This document shows positions 18,382 to 26,491 of a stretch of DNA of 64,000 nt, in pieces. Position numbers and translations under genes: made by a program. Within the stretch, counting starts at the first letter, position 1; each line of letters starts with the position of its first letter. A model generated the notes under the pieces. The model worked only from the letters and a program-made list of their open reading frames with translations, made no database searches and was not told where the DNA came from. The stretch is from Brachybacterium sp. YJGR34 (GTDB lineage Bacteria > Actinomycetota > Actinomycetes > Actinomycetales > Dermabacteraceae). Where the stretch lies: positions 1 to 64,000 of the forward strand of contig NZ_PNFB01000004.1 of the NCBI RefSeq assembly GCF_003347015.1, written 5' to 3'.

Positions 18382-18396
18382 GGGAAACGCTGTCCC
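18382..18396. promoter_or_regulatory. weak LacI-type box in front of the LacI gene
   Basis: GGGAAACGCTGTCCC, an imperfect inverted repeat (GGGA and TCCC arms) 28 bases upstream of the regulator start. It fits the LacI CG-centred pattern less well than the three main boxes, so autoregulation is only a suggestion. Confidence 0.3.
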
Positions 18397-18504
18397 GAAC
18401 GTCCAGGATACGGGCAGACGGCGCCGCTGTCCGGCGCACGCGCCGATATCCCGCCACGCGCCGCCGCGGCGACGACAGAGACCCTGATCAGGCATAGACT
18501 GGAG

Positions 18505-18518
18505 GGAAAGCGATTGCT
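18505..18518 (+). promoter_or_regulatory. LacI-type operator box before the DUF2264 gene
   Basis: GGAAAGCGATTGCT, matching the box at 11764-11777 at 11 of 14 positions and that at 24445-24458 at 11 of 14. A possible -10 (TAGACT, 18495-18500) ends four bases before it; the -35 is weak. It sits between the divergent LacI and DUF2264 genes. Confidence 0.55.
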
Positions 18519-18583
18519 GCCCGGGCGTGTCCCGACCCGTCGGCGGCACCGCCCCTGGCCCGACGACGCTCCCAGGAGACCCC

Positions 18584-20689
18584 GTGACCCCTGCGCCCGC
18601 CTCCCGCCCCCTGAGCCACCCCGCGCTCCGGCTCCCGCCCCCGGACCCGTCCCTCTCGCCCCGCACCGGCCTCACCCGCGCGCACTGGGAGGCGGTGGCG
18701 GACCAGCTGCTGCTGGCGCTGCGCCCGCACTCCTCGGTCGACGGGGCCCAGATCCTCCCGCCCGGGCGCCTCAGCCGGAGCGGGCGGGACTCCGACGGCC
18801 TCGAGGGCTTCGCCCGCTCCTTCCTCATCGCCGCGATGCTGCAGCACGGCCGCGGCGGCGCGGACCCCGAGGGGCACGCCGAGCAGTACGCCCGGGGCCT
18901 GGCCGCGGGCGTGGATCCGCGGGGCGCGAACCCCTGGCCCCGGCCCGCCGAGCTGCCGCAGTCGAAGGTCGAGGCCTGCTCCGTGGCCCTCGCGCTGGAC
19001 CTCACGCGCGAGTGGATCTGGGATCGCCTCGACCAGCTCACCCGGGACCGCCTCGTGGAGTGGTTCTCCGAGGTGATCGGGACCCGGTACCCGCCGGTGA
19101 ACTGGGTGTGGTTCCGGATCATCGTGCTGACCTTCCTGCGCTCGGTCGACGACCGCTTCGCGAGCGGGGAGCCGGCCGCGGCGCTGCGGGCGGACCTCGC
19201 CCAGGACCTGCGGATCCACGAGTCGCTGGTGCGCGATCACGGATGGTTCGACGACGGTCCGGTCCGCGGCGTGGACCACTACAACACCTGGGCCTTCGCC
19301 GCCCTGCCGATCCTCTGGCTGCGCATGCGGGGCATCCGCGACCTCGAGGCCGACGGCCTGGTCACCGCCGCCGATCCGCTGCGCCACCAGGAGCGCGTGG
19401 CCGCCTTCACCCACGACGCGCTGGGACTCGTGGGCGGCGACGGCGCCCCGCTGCTCCAGGGGCGCAGCCTGGTCTACCGGATGGCGACCGCGGCACCGTT
19501 CTGGAGCGCGGCCCTCGCCGGTCTCGCCGACGGACCGGACCCCCTCCTCGCCCCGGGCGCGCTGCGCCGCGCGGCCTCCGGCGAGCTCGCCCACTTCCTG
19601 CGCCACGGCGTGCCCGACGACCGCGGCCTGCTGACCCTGGGCTGGTTCCACGAGTTCCCGGAGATGGCCCAGAGCTACTCCGGCCCCGGCTCCCCGTACT
19701 GGGCCTGCAAGGGCTTCCTCGGGCTCATCCTGCCCGCGGACCATCCGGTGTGGACCGCCCCGGAGCAGCCGCTGCCCGTCGAGCAGGAGGACGCGGTGCA
19801 GGCGCTGACCACGCCCGGCTGGATCGTCTCCCGCACCCGCGAGGACGGCATCGTCCGCGTGATCAACCATGGCAACGACCACGGCCAGGCCGGGGAGCAG
19901 ATGGTCGACGGACCGCTGTACGCCCGCCTCGGCTACTCGACGGTCACCTCTCCGGCGCTGGCCGGTCCGGGCACGGTCGATCCGCGGGATGCGACCGTCT
20001 CCCTGGTCGATCCCGAGCGCGGCTGGAGCCATCGGGCCGGTTTCGACCGCGTGGACCTGCGCGCCGAGCTCCTGGGCAGCGGCGAGCGGATCGGCATCGG
20101 CATCTCGCGGCAGCTGTGCCACTGGGTCGATGCCGAGCCCGGCGGCTACGGCGGCTACGGGCAGGGCGGAGAGACCACCCCGGGGGCGCTGCTCACGGTG
20201 GCGAGCATCGTGCGCGGGGCGGGGGAGCTGCGCGTGATCCGCGCCGAGCAGGACACGGTCCTCCCCGTCGCCGTGGCCGGCTGGCCCCTCTCCGGCCCGG
20301 GTCCGGTCGCCCCGCTGGGCGCAGCGACGGATGCTTCCGGTGCCGCCGCCGACGGACCCGCCGGCGCCCGGATCGCGCGGGAGGACCAGGAGGCGCTGGT
20401 CAGCACGCTCGAGCCGGTGCTCGGATCCTGGACGGCCTCGCTGCATCGTGAGCAGGACGTCTCGCCCCTGGGCAGCGAGTTCGCCGTCCCGCAGCTGCAC
20501 GGCGCGGCGCTCGCGGCGGGCGAGGTGGTCGCCGTGCACGTCGTGCTCCGGGGCGAGGGGGCCGCAGAGCCCCCGGCCCCCCGGGTGGACCGCGCCGAGG
20601 ACGGGACGATCCACGTGACCTGGGCCGACGGCGCCCGGCTCACCGTGGATCCGGGCGATCCCGGGAGGTTCCCCGAGATCAGGCCCTGA
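18584..20689 (+). CDS. DUF2264-domain protein, probable (alpha/alpha)6 glycoside-active enzyme
   Basis: A 701-residue protein of the DUF2264 family. The N-terminal two thirds is a helical toroid-type domain with LEGFARSFLIAAM, QSKVEACSVALALDLTREW, PPVNWVWFRIIVLTFLRS, DHYNTWAFAALPILWLRM and QSYSGPGSPYWACKGFLGL. The C-terminal third is beta-rich. Family members occur in polysaccharide loci and resemble the folds of unsaturated glucuronyl hydrolases and heparinase-like lyases; the reaction is not established. No signal peptide is seen. Start: the GTG at 18584 has AGGAGA six bases upstream, while the GTG at 18527 lies almost on the operator and has no ribosome site. It is divergent from the LacI gene and carries a box for it. 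Confidence 0.8.
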   Translation: MTPAPASRPLSHPALRLPPPDPSLSPRTGLTRAHWEAVADQLLLALRPHSSVDGAQILPPGRLSRSGRDSDGLEGFARSFLIAAMLQHGRGGADPEGHAEQYARGLAAGVDPRGANPWPRPAELPQSKVEACSVALALDLTREWIWDRLDQLTRDRLVEWFSEVIGTRYPPVNWVWFRIIVLTFLRSVDDRFASGEPAAALRADLAQDLRIHESLVRDHGWFDDGPVRGVDHYNTWAFAALPILWLRMRGIRDLEADGLVTAADPLRHQERVAAFTHDALGLVGGDGAPLLQGRSLVYRMATAAPFWSAALAGLADGPDPLLAPGALRRAASGELAHFLRHGVPDDRGLLTLGWFHEFPEMAQSYSGPGSPYWACKGFLGLILPADHPVWTAPEQPLPVEQEDAVQALTTPGWIVSRTREDGIVRVINHGNDHGQAGEQMVDGPLYARLGYSTVTSPALAGPGTVDPRDATVSLVDPERGWSHRAGFDRVDLRAELLGSGERIGIGISRQLCHWVDAEPGGYGGYGQGGETTPGALLTVASIVRGAGELRVIRAEQDTVLPVAVAGWPLSGPGPVAPLGAATDASGAAADGPAGARIAREDQEALVSTLEPVLGSWTASLHREQDVSPLGSEFAVPQLHGAALAAGEVVAVHVVLRGEGAAEPPAPRVDRAEDGTIHVTWADGARLTVDPGDPGRFPEIRP

Positions 20690-20759
20690 CCCGCAGGGAG
20701 GGGCGGCCGCCCGGCCCCGGGCCGTGCCCCTCGGGGGCGGTGCGGGCGCTCACCCGGTC

Positions 20760-21749
20760 TCAGGCGGTGATCGCGCGGGCCGCGCGGTCCACCGGGTGGC
20801 GCGGCGGCTCCCCGTCGCGGAGCCTCCGCAGCTCCTCGAGGGCGTGGTCGGCCATCCGGTGGATCTCGTTGCCGAGGGAGCCGGCGATGTGCGGGGTGAT
20901 CGAGACCGTCGGCACGTCCCACAGGGGATCGTCCGGGGCGAGGTCGTCGTGGACGTCGAGCACGGCGCTGAGGCGACCGCTGACGAGCTCGGCGCGCAGG
21001 GCGTCGAGCTCGACCAGCGCAGGGCGCGCGGTGTTGAGGAAGGTGGCGCCGTCGTGCATCCGCGCCAGCAGCGACGCGTCGATCATGCCGCGGGTGGAGG
21101 GGACGTCCGGCGCGTGCAGGCTCACCACGTCGGAGCGCGAGAACAGCTCCGGCAGGGTCACGGGCGTCGCGCCGAGCGCACGGATCTCCTCGTCGGGGAC
21201 GTAGGGATCGCTGATCAGCACGGTCAGGTCGAAGGGGCGCAGCAGCTCGGCGACCAGGCGGCCGATGCGGGAGGCGCCGATCAGGCCGACCACCGCGCCG
21301 TGGTTGCCCAGGCCGCTCTGGTCCCAGGGGCGCCGCACGCCGTGCCGCGCCCGGTGCTGGGCCTCCCGCCGCAGGCTCTGCTTCCCCGCCAGCAGGATCT
21401 GCGCGAGCGTGTACTCCGCGACGGGCACCGCGTTGGCCTGGGCGGCGGTGGTGATGACGATGTCCTCGCGCTCCCACAGCGCGTCGCTGACGATCGATCG
21501 GACGGTCCCCGCGGTGTGCACCAGAGCCCGCAGGTCCGGCATCGCCGCGAGGTCCTCCGCCCCGATCCGCGGCGATCCCCAGCCGGTGACCACGACCTTC
21601 ACCCCGGCGAGCACCTCCGCCGGCACCGCGGTCAGAGCGGTCACCGGTTCGGCGGTGACCGGATCGCACAGCGCGGCCAGCTCACGGCGCCGCGGCGCGT
21701 CCAGGAGCCGGTCCGCGACCGGCGCGGGCAGGGCGAGCAGGGTTCTCAT
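20760..21749 (-). CDS. D-isomer-specific 2-hydroxyacid dehydrogenase (NAD-binding)
   Basis: A 329-residue dehydrogenase of the phosphoglycerate/2-ketoacid reductase family. The NAD segment is VGLIGASRIGRLVAELL (about residues 150-166), the catalytic Arg region lies in FLNTARPALV, and the C-terminal HIAGS carries the active-site His. The central VSLHAPDVPSTRGMID block is typical. It should reduce a 2-keto acid or oxidise a 2-hydroxy acid, perhaps from a sugar acid. The start at 21749 overlaps the stop of the isomerase/epimerase gene by four bases (ATGA), and a GAGGA site precedes it. With the regulator and epimerase upstream, it forms a three-gene cassette on the minus strand ending in a GC-rich gap of 70 bases before the convergent DUF2264 gene. 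Confidence 0.85.
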   Translation of the reverse strand: MRTLLALPAPVADRLLDAPRRRELAALCDPVTAEPVTALTAVPAEVLAGVKVVVTGWGSPRIGAEDLAAMPDLRALVHTAGTVRSIVSDALWEREDIVITTAAQANAVPVAEYTLAQILLAGKQSLRREAQHRARHGVRRPWDQSGLGNHGAVVGLIGASRIGRLVAELLRPFDLTVLISDPYVPDEEIRALGATPVTLPELFSRSDVVSLHAPDVPSTRGMIDASLLARMHDGATFLNTARPALVELDALRAELVSGRLSAVLDVHDDLAPDDPLWDVPTVSITPHIAGSLGNEIHRMADHALEELRRLRDGEPPRHPVDRAARAITA

Positions 21750-22555
21750 GCGGGATCCTCGGGGCCGGTGGGGACGCCGGGCGCGGGCGCCGCGGCGGGG
21801 AGCAGGGAGCGGAGCGTGCGGGCCTCGCGCGCGAGCAGCGCCGGATCGTCGCCCGGCACGAACTCCAGCAGGACGTCGTGGTCCCGGCCGTCGGCCGCCA
21901 GCACCGCGAAGGCCTCGCTCCAGAGGTCGGAGCGCTCGCCGAGGGCGAGGCGGGTGCCTCCCGGCCACCAGGAGAAGACGTGCACGGTGGAGACGGCATC
22001 GAGCACGTGCTGCAGGTCCTCGACCGCCTCGGCCCCGGGCTGGTCCTGGTGGGGCTGCCAGTAGGTCGTCACGGCGGGATGGTCGATCGCGCGCAGCAGC
22101 TCCTCGGTCGAGCCGATCTCGTCGGTGAGGGTCCCGCCGTGCCACTCGAGGCCGAGGCCGATGCCCGCCGCGGCGGCGAGCTCGGCGACGGCGTGGATCC
22201 GCCCGGCGATCCGGGCACGGTCCTCGGCCTCGGCGCGGGCCGAGGGCGTCCGGCCGGCCCAGACCCGGATCCGGGGCGCTCCGAGCGCTCGGGCCGAGGC
22301 GATGACCGCCCGGGCCTCGTCGAGGACCTCCTCCTCGGCACCGGTGAAGCGGAGGTAGGAGCCGTAGCTGGCGACGGCGAGCCCGGCTCCCTCGGTGAGC
22401 TCCCGGGCACGCCGTGCGGCGTCCTCGTCGCCCGGCGGCACGTGCACGTCACCGCCCCATTCGATGCGCTCGAGCCCGGCCTGGGAGGCCAGGGCGACCA
22501 CCTCGGCGACGTCGAGCGAGCGGAAGGTGACCGAGCACAGCCCGGGGTGGATCAT
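21746..22555 (-). CDS. sugar phosphate isomerase/epimerase, second copy
   Basis: A 269-residue xylose-isomerase-like TIM barrel, unrelated in detail to the one at 14357-15223. Metal-side strands are visible: GLERIEWGGDVHV (Glu), IGLGLEWHGGTLTDE (Glu and His), VTTYWQPHQDQP and DVLLEFVPGDD (Glu). It should isomerise or epimerise a sugar or sugar acid in the cytoplasm. The start overlaps the last base of the regulator stop (TGATG), and its own stop overlaps the dehydrogenase start (ATGA), so all three are coupled. A regulator, an epimerase and a hydroxyacid dehydrogenase in one operon suggest a short sugar-acid branch feeding central metabolism. Confidence 0.85.
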   Translation of the reverse strand: MIHPGLCSVTFRSLDVAEVVALASQAGLERIEWGGDVHVPPGDEDAARRARELTEGAGLAVASYGSYLRFTGAEEEVLDEARAVIASARALGAPRIRVWAGRTPSARAEAEDRARIAGRIHAVAELAAAAGIGLGLEWHGGTLTDEIGSTEELLRAIDHPAVTTYWQPHQDQPGAEAVEDLQHVLDAVSTVHVFSWWPGGTRLALGERSDLWSEAFAVLAADGRDHDVLLEFVPGDDPALLAREARTLRSLLPAAAPAPGVPTGPEDPA

Positions 22556-23676
22556 CAGGGGGTCTCCGTCGTCGAAGGGGGCGTGGCGGGCGGGGCCGTC
22601 GAGTCGCGGACCGTGAGGGCCGGCAGCAGATGGGTGTGCTCGATCGGGGCGTCGGGGTGGTGGATGCGGCGCAGCGCCAGCTCGAGGGCGCGCTCGCCGA
22701 GGGCGTGCTTGGCCGGGGCGATCGCCGTGAGGGCGGGACGCGTGGTCACCGAGAGCTCGTCGTCGTAGGCGATCAGCGAGAAGTCCCGCGGGACCGACCA
22801 TCCACGGCGCGTCGCGTGCTGCAGGAGCATCGTGGCGGCGGAGTCCGAATGGACCAGGACGGCCGTGGTCCCCTCCGCGCGGAAGCGGTCCAGGGCCGCG
22901 TCGATCACCTCGAAGGACTCCTTGCCGTAGGGCCGGAAGTCACGGCCCCGGGCGGCGTCCTCCTCGAGCTCCATCAGGCGCAGCGCCCGTGCGTATCCGT
23001 CGGCGACGTGCACATTGGTGGGGGTCTGCGGGTCGCCGAGGTAGGCGAGCCGACGATGCCCAAGGGCCACCAGGTGGCGCACCGCGCTCGCGGCGCCCAG
23101 CGAATGGTCGGAGCGCACGGTGTCGAAGGCGCGGGCGAGAGGTCCGTGGCTGTCCACGCCCCGCTCGACGAAGACCACCGGGAAGGGCAGCTCCGCGAGC
23201 CGCTCCACCAGGCGGTCGCTCGCCGCGCCGTCGCGCATCTCCGGCGCGATGACCAGCGCGTCGACGGGCGGGCCGGCGGCGATCTGATCGACGACCAGGT
23301 GGTTCGCCTCCGCATCCGTCGCCGCCATGTGGAAGTCGAGGTCGATGCCGAGACGCTGCGCGGCCTGTCCGGCACCCTCGAGGACCCGCGGCCAGTAGTA
23401 GCGGAACGAGGGGGCGAGCATGGCGATCCTGGGACCCGTGCCGGGCGTGTCGGAGACGGGGGAGACCTCTGCGGCCTCGGCGCTCGCGTCGAGGCGCCGC
23501 GCGCCGCCGCGCACCTGGTGGAGGAGATGCTGCTCCGCGAGCGCGGCGATGTCGCGACGGATGGTGATCGGGGAGACGTCGAGCCTCTCGGCCAGCGCCT
23601 TGACCTGCACCTCGCCCTGCGTGCGGACGCGGTCGAGGATCTGCTGGCGCCTGCTGTCGGGCAGTGCTGTGGACAT
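22555..23676 (-). CDS. hybrid regulator: DeoR-type HTH with LacI-type sugar-binding domain
   Basis: A 373-residue transcription factor. The N-terminus (about residues 6-60; RRQQILDRV, then VKALAERLDVSPITIRRDIAAL) is a DeoR-type winged helix, while residues 75-355 form a periplasmic-binding-protein-like effector domain of the LacI/GalR type (FPVVFVERGVD, VRHLVALGHRRLAYLGD, FSLIAYDDE). Such hybrids usually repress sugar-use genes until the sugar binds. The start at 23676 has a strong GAGGAGGA site. It leads the operon with the epimerase and dehydrogenase. Three TGATC repeats at exact 10-base spacing lie 83-108 bases upstream and are a candidate operator. The importer operon starts on the other side of the same 800-base region, so it may also answer to this protein. 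Confidence 0.85.
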   Translation of the reverse strand: MSTALPDSRRQQILDRVRTQGEVQVKALAERLDVSPITIRRDIAALAEQHLLHQVRGGARRLDASAEAAEVSPVSDTPGTGPRIAMLAPSFRYYWPRVLEGAGQAAQRLGIDLDFHMAATDAEANHLVVDQIAAGPPVDALVIAPEMRDGAASDRLVERLAELPFPVVFVERGVDSHGPLARAFDTVRSDHSLGAASAVRHLVALGHRRLAYLGDPQTPTNVHVADGYARALRLMELEEDAARGRDFRPYGKESFEVIDAALDRFRAEGTTAVLVHSDSAATMLLQHATRRGWSVPRDFSLIAYDDELSVTTRPALTAIAPAKHALGERALELALRRIHHPDAPIEHTHLLPALTVRDSTAPPATPPSTTETP

Positions 23677-24403
23677 GCTCGCGATCCTCCTCTCAGGACG
23701 CGCGGGCTCTGCCCGTGCCGCGTCGTCGGTGTCCGGGACTGCATCGTAGCCAACAATCTGATCCCAGGTGATCGTATTTGATCATTCGTGAGCTTGACAG
23801 TACGCGAGTGGTCGCGCTTGACTGCACCTGTTCCCACGGGATGCCGCGTCGACGAGGACAGGTGCGGCCCGAGGGGATGGTCGAGGAGTCGCCGGTCGTC
23901 GGTTCGAGACCTCCGGTGATCCCGGAGGCGTGCCCGCCGGTGGACGAGCCGCGGACAGCAGGTGCCCATCGAGGCGCCGGCCGTCGCGGAGGACGCCGGA
24001 GAACGGATCCGGAGTCGTGCTCCCCGGCCGGTGCGCGGTGCCCGGGACGATATTTCTCGCCGGTCGCCGGACGATTCTTCCGGAATCGCTCGCAGTGGCT
24101 TTCGTGGCGTCGCCGGACGCCGTATTTCCGCGCGCACGAAGAATGTCGCCGGGTGATTCCTGAGAGTGATGTCGAGCGGGCGGGGCGAGCCGGTCCTCGT
24201 GATGCCCTGCCGGGGCATCGGCCATCGGGGCGATGTGTGCCGATGGCGAGGAAGGTGAGCCTGACCTGCCCGGGAGCGCTCGATGGCATCGAGCGTCGGG
24301 AAGGTCTCGCCGGTCCGGTGCTCGGCGCGGCGCGATGAGCCCGTGGTCCGAGCGGGGCCCGAGGAAGGGTTTTTCTTCCACCGCGTCCGGCATTCGTCAC
24401 GGC
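23677..24403. other. long intergenic region between the DeoR-type regulator and the importer operon
   Basis: About 730 bases without a supported gene. Several open frames of 60-200 codons cross it on both strands, but they are Arg/Pro-rich, match nothing I recognise and have no good ribosome sites. The left end is unusually AT-rich for this genome and holds phased TGATC repeats (23759-23783). A conventional promoter for the importer begins at its right edge. The length is unusual here and could hide a small RNA, a decayed gene or a long leader. Confidence 0.5.
23759..23784. promoter_or_regulatory. three phased TGATC repeats, candidate DeoR-type operator
   Basis: TGATC occurs at 23759, 23769 and 23779, exactly one helical turn apart, and the last two form an inverted pair TGATC-n6-GATCA (23769-23784). 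The stretch is AT-rich compared with its surroundings and lies upstream of the DeoR-type regulator gene, so it may be its own operator. Confidence 0.4.
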
Positions 24404-24432
24404 TTGATAACAGGAGTGACGTTCCCTATGAT
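24404..24432 (+). promoter_or_regulatory. sigma-70-type promoter of the oligopeptide/oligosaccharide importer operon
   Basis: TTGATA at 24404-24409, a 17-base spacer, and TATGAT at 24427-24432: four to five matches in each hexamer with ideal spacing. It is the best promoter seen in the window. A LacI-type operator starts 12 bases past the -10. Confidence 0.75.
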
Positions 24433-24444
24433 CTGCGCTACGCT

Positions 24445-24458
24445 GGCAAGCGCTTGCA
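24445..24458 (+). promoter_or_regulatory. LacI-type operator box at the importer promoter
   Basis: GGCAAGCGCTTGCA, whose core GCAAGCGCTTGC (24446-24457) is a perfect 12-base palindrome. It overlaps or just follows the predicted transcription start and lies 20 bases before the first gene, so a bound LacI protein would block transcription. Confidence 0.65.
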
Positions 24459-24477
24459 TCCGCAACGAGGCGAAACG

Positions 24478-26484
24478 ATGAGCGAGGACACCATGACTAT
24501 TGACCGTGCGACCACGACCTTCAAGAGGCGGAGCGTTCTCGCCCTGGGGGCGACCACCGCAGGGCTGGTCACCGCCACCGCGAGCGGCTGCAGCTTCTTC
24601 TCGACCGATCCCGGGAGCGGCGGCGGCGACGGTGGTGGCGGCGGGGGCGCGGACACCATGGAGTCCCCGATGCTCACCGAGAAGGTCGATGCCGGCGAGC
24701 TCCCTCCGCTCGAGGAGCGCCTCCCGGCCGAGCCGCTGGTGGTCGACGTCGCCGAGCCCGGCCAGTACGGCGGCACCTGGCGCGCCCTGACCCTGGGGCC
24801 CGGGGACTCCGCTTCCCCGGACCGCATCATCGGCTACGAGCCCGGCCTGCGGATGGATCCGATGATCCAGGAGGCGGGTCCCGGCGTCTTCACCGCGGTC
24901 GAGGTCAACGAGGACGGCACGGTCTACACGATCACCCTGCGCGAGGGGATGAAGTGGTCCGACGGCGAGCCCTTCACCGTCGATGACATCCTCTTCGCGG
25001 TCAACGATGTCTTCGCCGACGAGGAGCTGTTCGCCACGCCGCCCAACTGGCTGAGCGTCGACGGCGAGAAGGCCGTGGGCGAGAAGGTCGACGACCTCAC
25101 CCTCACCATCACCTTCCCGGCCTCCACCGGTCTGTTCGAGGACGAGCTCAACCGGCAGATGGAGCTCATCAACTACCCCAAGCACTACGCCCAGGACTTC
25201 CTGCCGGCCACCAGCGAGGACCTCGACGCGAAGGTCGAGGAGGCCGGGATGGAGGCGTGGACGGATCTGTGGAACGACCAGATCGCCGGCGAGGGCTTCT
25301 GGAACAACCCGGACCTGCCCACGATCGACGCCTGGAACGTCGTCACCCCGCTCGGCGAGGGCAATGCCGTCGTCTTCGAGCGCAACCCCTTCTACTGGAA
25401 GACCGATCCCGACGGCCGCCAGCTGCCCTACGTCGACACCCTCAGCTTCGAGGTGGTCTCCGATCCCGAGGTGATGACCCTCAAGGTCACCGACGGCGAG
25501 GTGGACATGATGTACCGCCACGCGAACACCTCGGCCAACAAGCCCGTCTACGCGGACAGCCTCGAGGCGGCCGACACCCGCATCGTCGAGACCACCGCCA
25601 CCTCGATGAACGCCATGTGCGTCGCGCTGAACCTCGCGCACAAGGACCCGGAGAAGGCGAAGCTCTACCAGAACAAGGACTTCCGCATCGGGCTCTCCCA
25701 CGCGATCAACCGCGAGGAGCTCATCACCTCCGTCTGGCAGCGCCAGGGCGAGCCGTGGCAGTGGGCACCCCATGCCGAGTCCCCGTTCTACGACGAGGAG
25801 TTCGCCAAGCAGTACACCGAGTTCGACGTCGATCTCGCCAATGAGCACCTCGACAAGGCGGGTCTCACCGAGAAGGACGGCGACGGCTTCCGCACCATGC
25901 CCGGCGGTGGCACCCTCACCGTCACCGTCGACGTGCCCAGCGCCTTCTCCCCGGAGTGGCCCACGGCGATGTCGATGATCACCGACATGTGGAAGGAGGT
26001 CGGCATCCGCGGGAGCGTCAACACCGTGGACCGCACCCTCTTCTACGACCGCAAGATCGCCGCCGCCAACGAGCACGACGCCGGGGTCTGGGGCGGGGAC
26101 GGCGGCCTTGCCGTCGAGATGGTCGACCCCCGGTGGTACATGCCCTTCTCCGACGAGTCCGTCTGGGCGACGCCGTGGGCGGCCTACTACAACTCCGAGG
26201 GCAGCGACGGCGAGGAGCCTGTCCCGGCCGCCAAGGAGCAGATCGAGCTCATGTGGCAGTTCGCCGCGGAGCCGGACCAGGCGGCGCGCGAGGCGCTCTT
26301 CCAGCAGGTCCTGGACATCGCCAAGGAGGAGTTCTGGGGCATCGGCATCGTGACCGCCCCGAACCCGTACTGGGTGGTGAAGAACCGTCTGAAGAACGTC
26401 CTCGAGGGCGTGCCGGACACCTGGGTGTACCGCACCCCGGGGCACGCCAACCCGGAGACGTGGTTCATCTCCGAGAGCGAGTGA
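24478..26484 (+). CDS. solute-binding lipoprotein, SBP_bac_5 (Opp/oligosaccharide type)
   Basis: A 668-residue extracellular solute-binding protein of the oligopeptide/oligosaccharide importer class. The N-terminus has KRRSVLALGATTAGL and a lipobox ending in Ser-Gly-Cys38, followed by a Gly/Ser linker, so it is a lipoprotein, possibly Tat-exported. The family segments GQYGGTWRALTLGP, YTITLREGMKWSDGEPFT and FRIGLSHAINREELI are clear. Members of this length with YGGTWR often carry plant oligosaccharides rather than peptides; this fits the locus but is inference. Two starts are possible, ATG 24478 or ATG 24493 (the latter after GAGGA); they differ by five residues. It is the first of four importer genes, and a LacI box lies directly in front. 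Confidence 0.88.
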   Translation: MSEDTMTIDRATTTFKRRSVLALGATTAGLVTATASGCSFFSTDPGSGGGDGGGGGGADTMESPMLTEKVDAGELPPLEERLPAEPLVVDVAEPGQYGGTWRALTLGPGDSASPDRIIGYEPGLRMDPMIQEAGPGVFTAVEVNEDGTVYTITLREGMKWSDGEPFTVDDILFAVNDVFADEELFATPPNWLSVDGEKAVGEKVDDLTLTITFPASTGLFEDELNRQMELINYPKHYAQDFLPATSEDLDAKVEEAGMEAWTDLWNDQIAGEGFWNNPDLPTIDAWNVVTPLGEGNAVVFERNPFYWKTDPDGRQLPYVDTLSFEVVSDPEVMTLKVTDGEVDMMYRHANTSANKPVYADSLEAADTRIVETTATSMNAMCVALNLAHKDPEKAKLYQNKDFRIGLSHAINREELITSVWQRQGEPWQWAPHAESPFYDEEFAKQYTEFDVDLANEHLDKAGLTEKDGDGFRTMPGGGTLTVTVDVPSAFSPEWPTAMSMITDMWKEVGIRGSVNTVDRTLFYDRKIAAANEHDAGVWGGDGGLAVEMVDPRWYMPFSDESVWATPWAAYYNSEGSDGEEPVPAAKEQIELMWQFAAEPDQAAREALFQQVLDIAKEEFWGIGIVTAPNPYWVVKNRLKNVLEGVPDTWVYRTPGHANPETWFISESE

Positions 26485-26491
26485 TCCGCTG

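Noticed and set aside
23778-24338. 186-codon open frame in the region before the importer operon
   Set aside because: It is Arg/Pro-rich, has no ribosome site, matches nothing known, and overlapping frames of similar length exist on the other strand.
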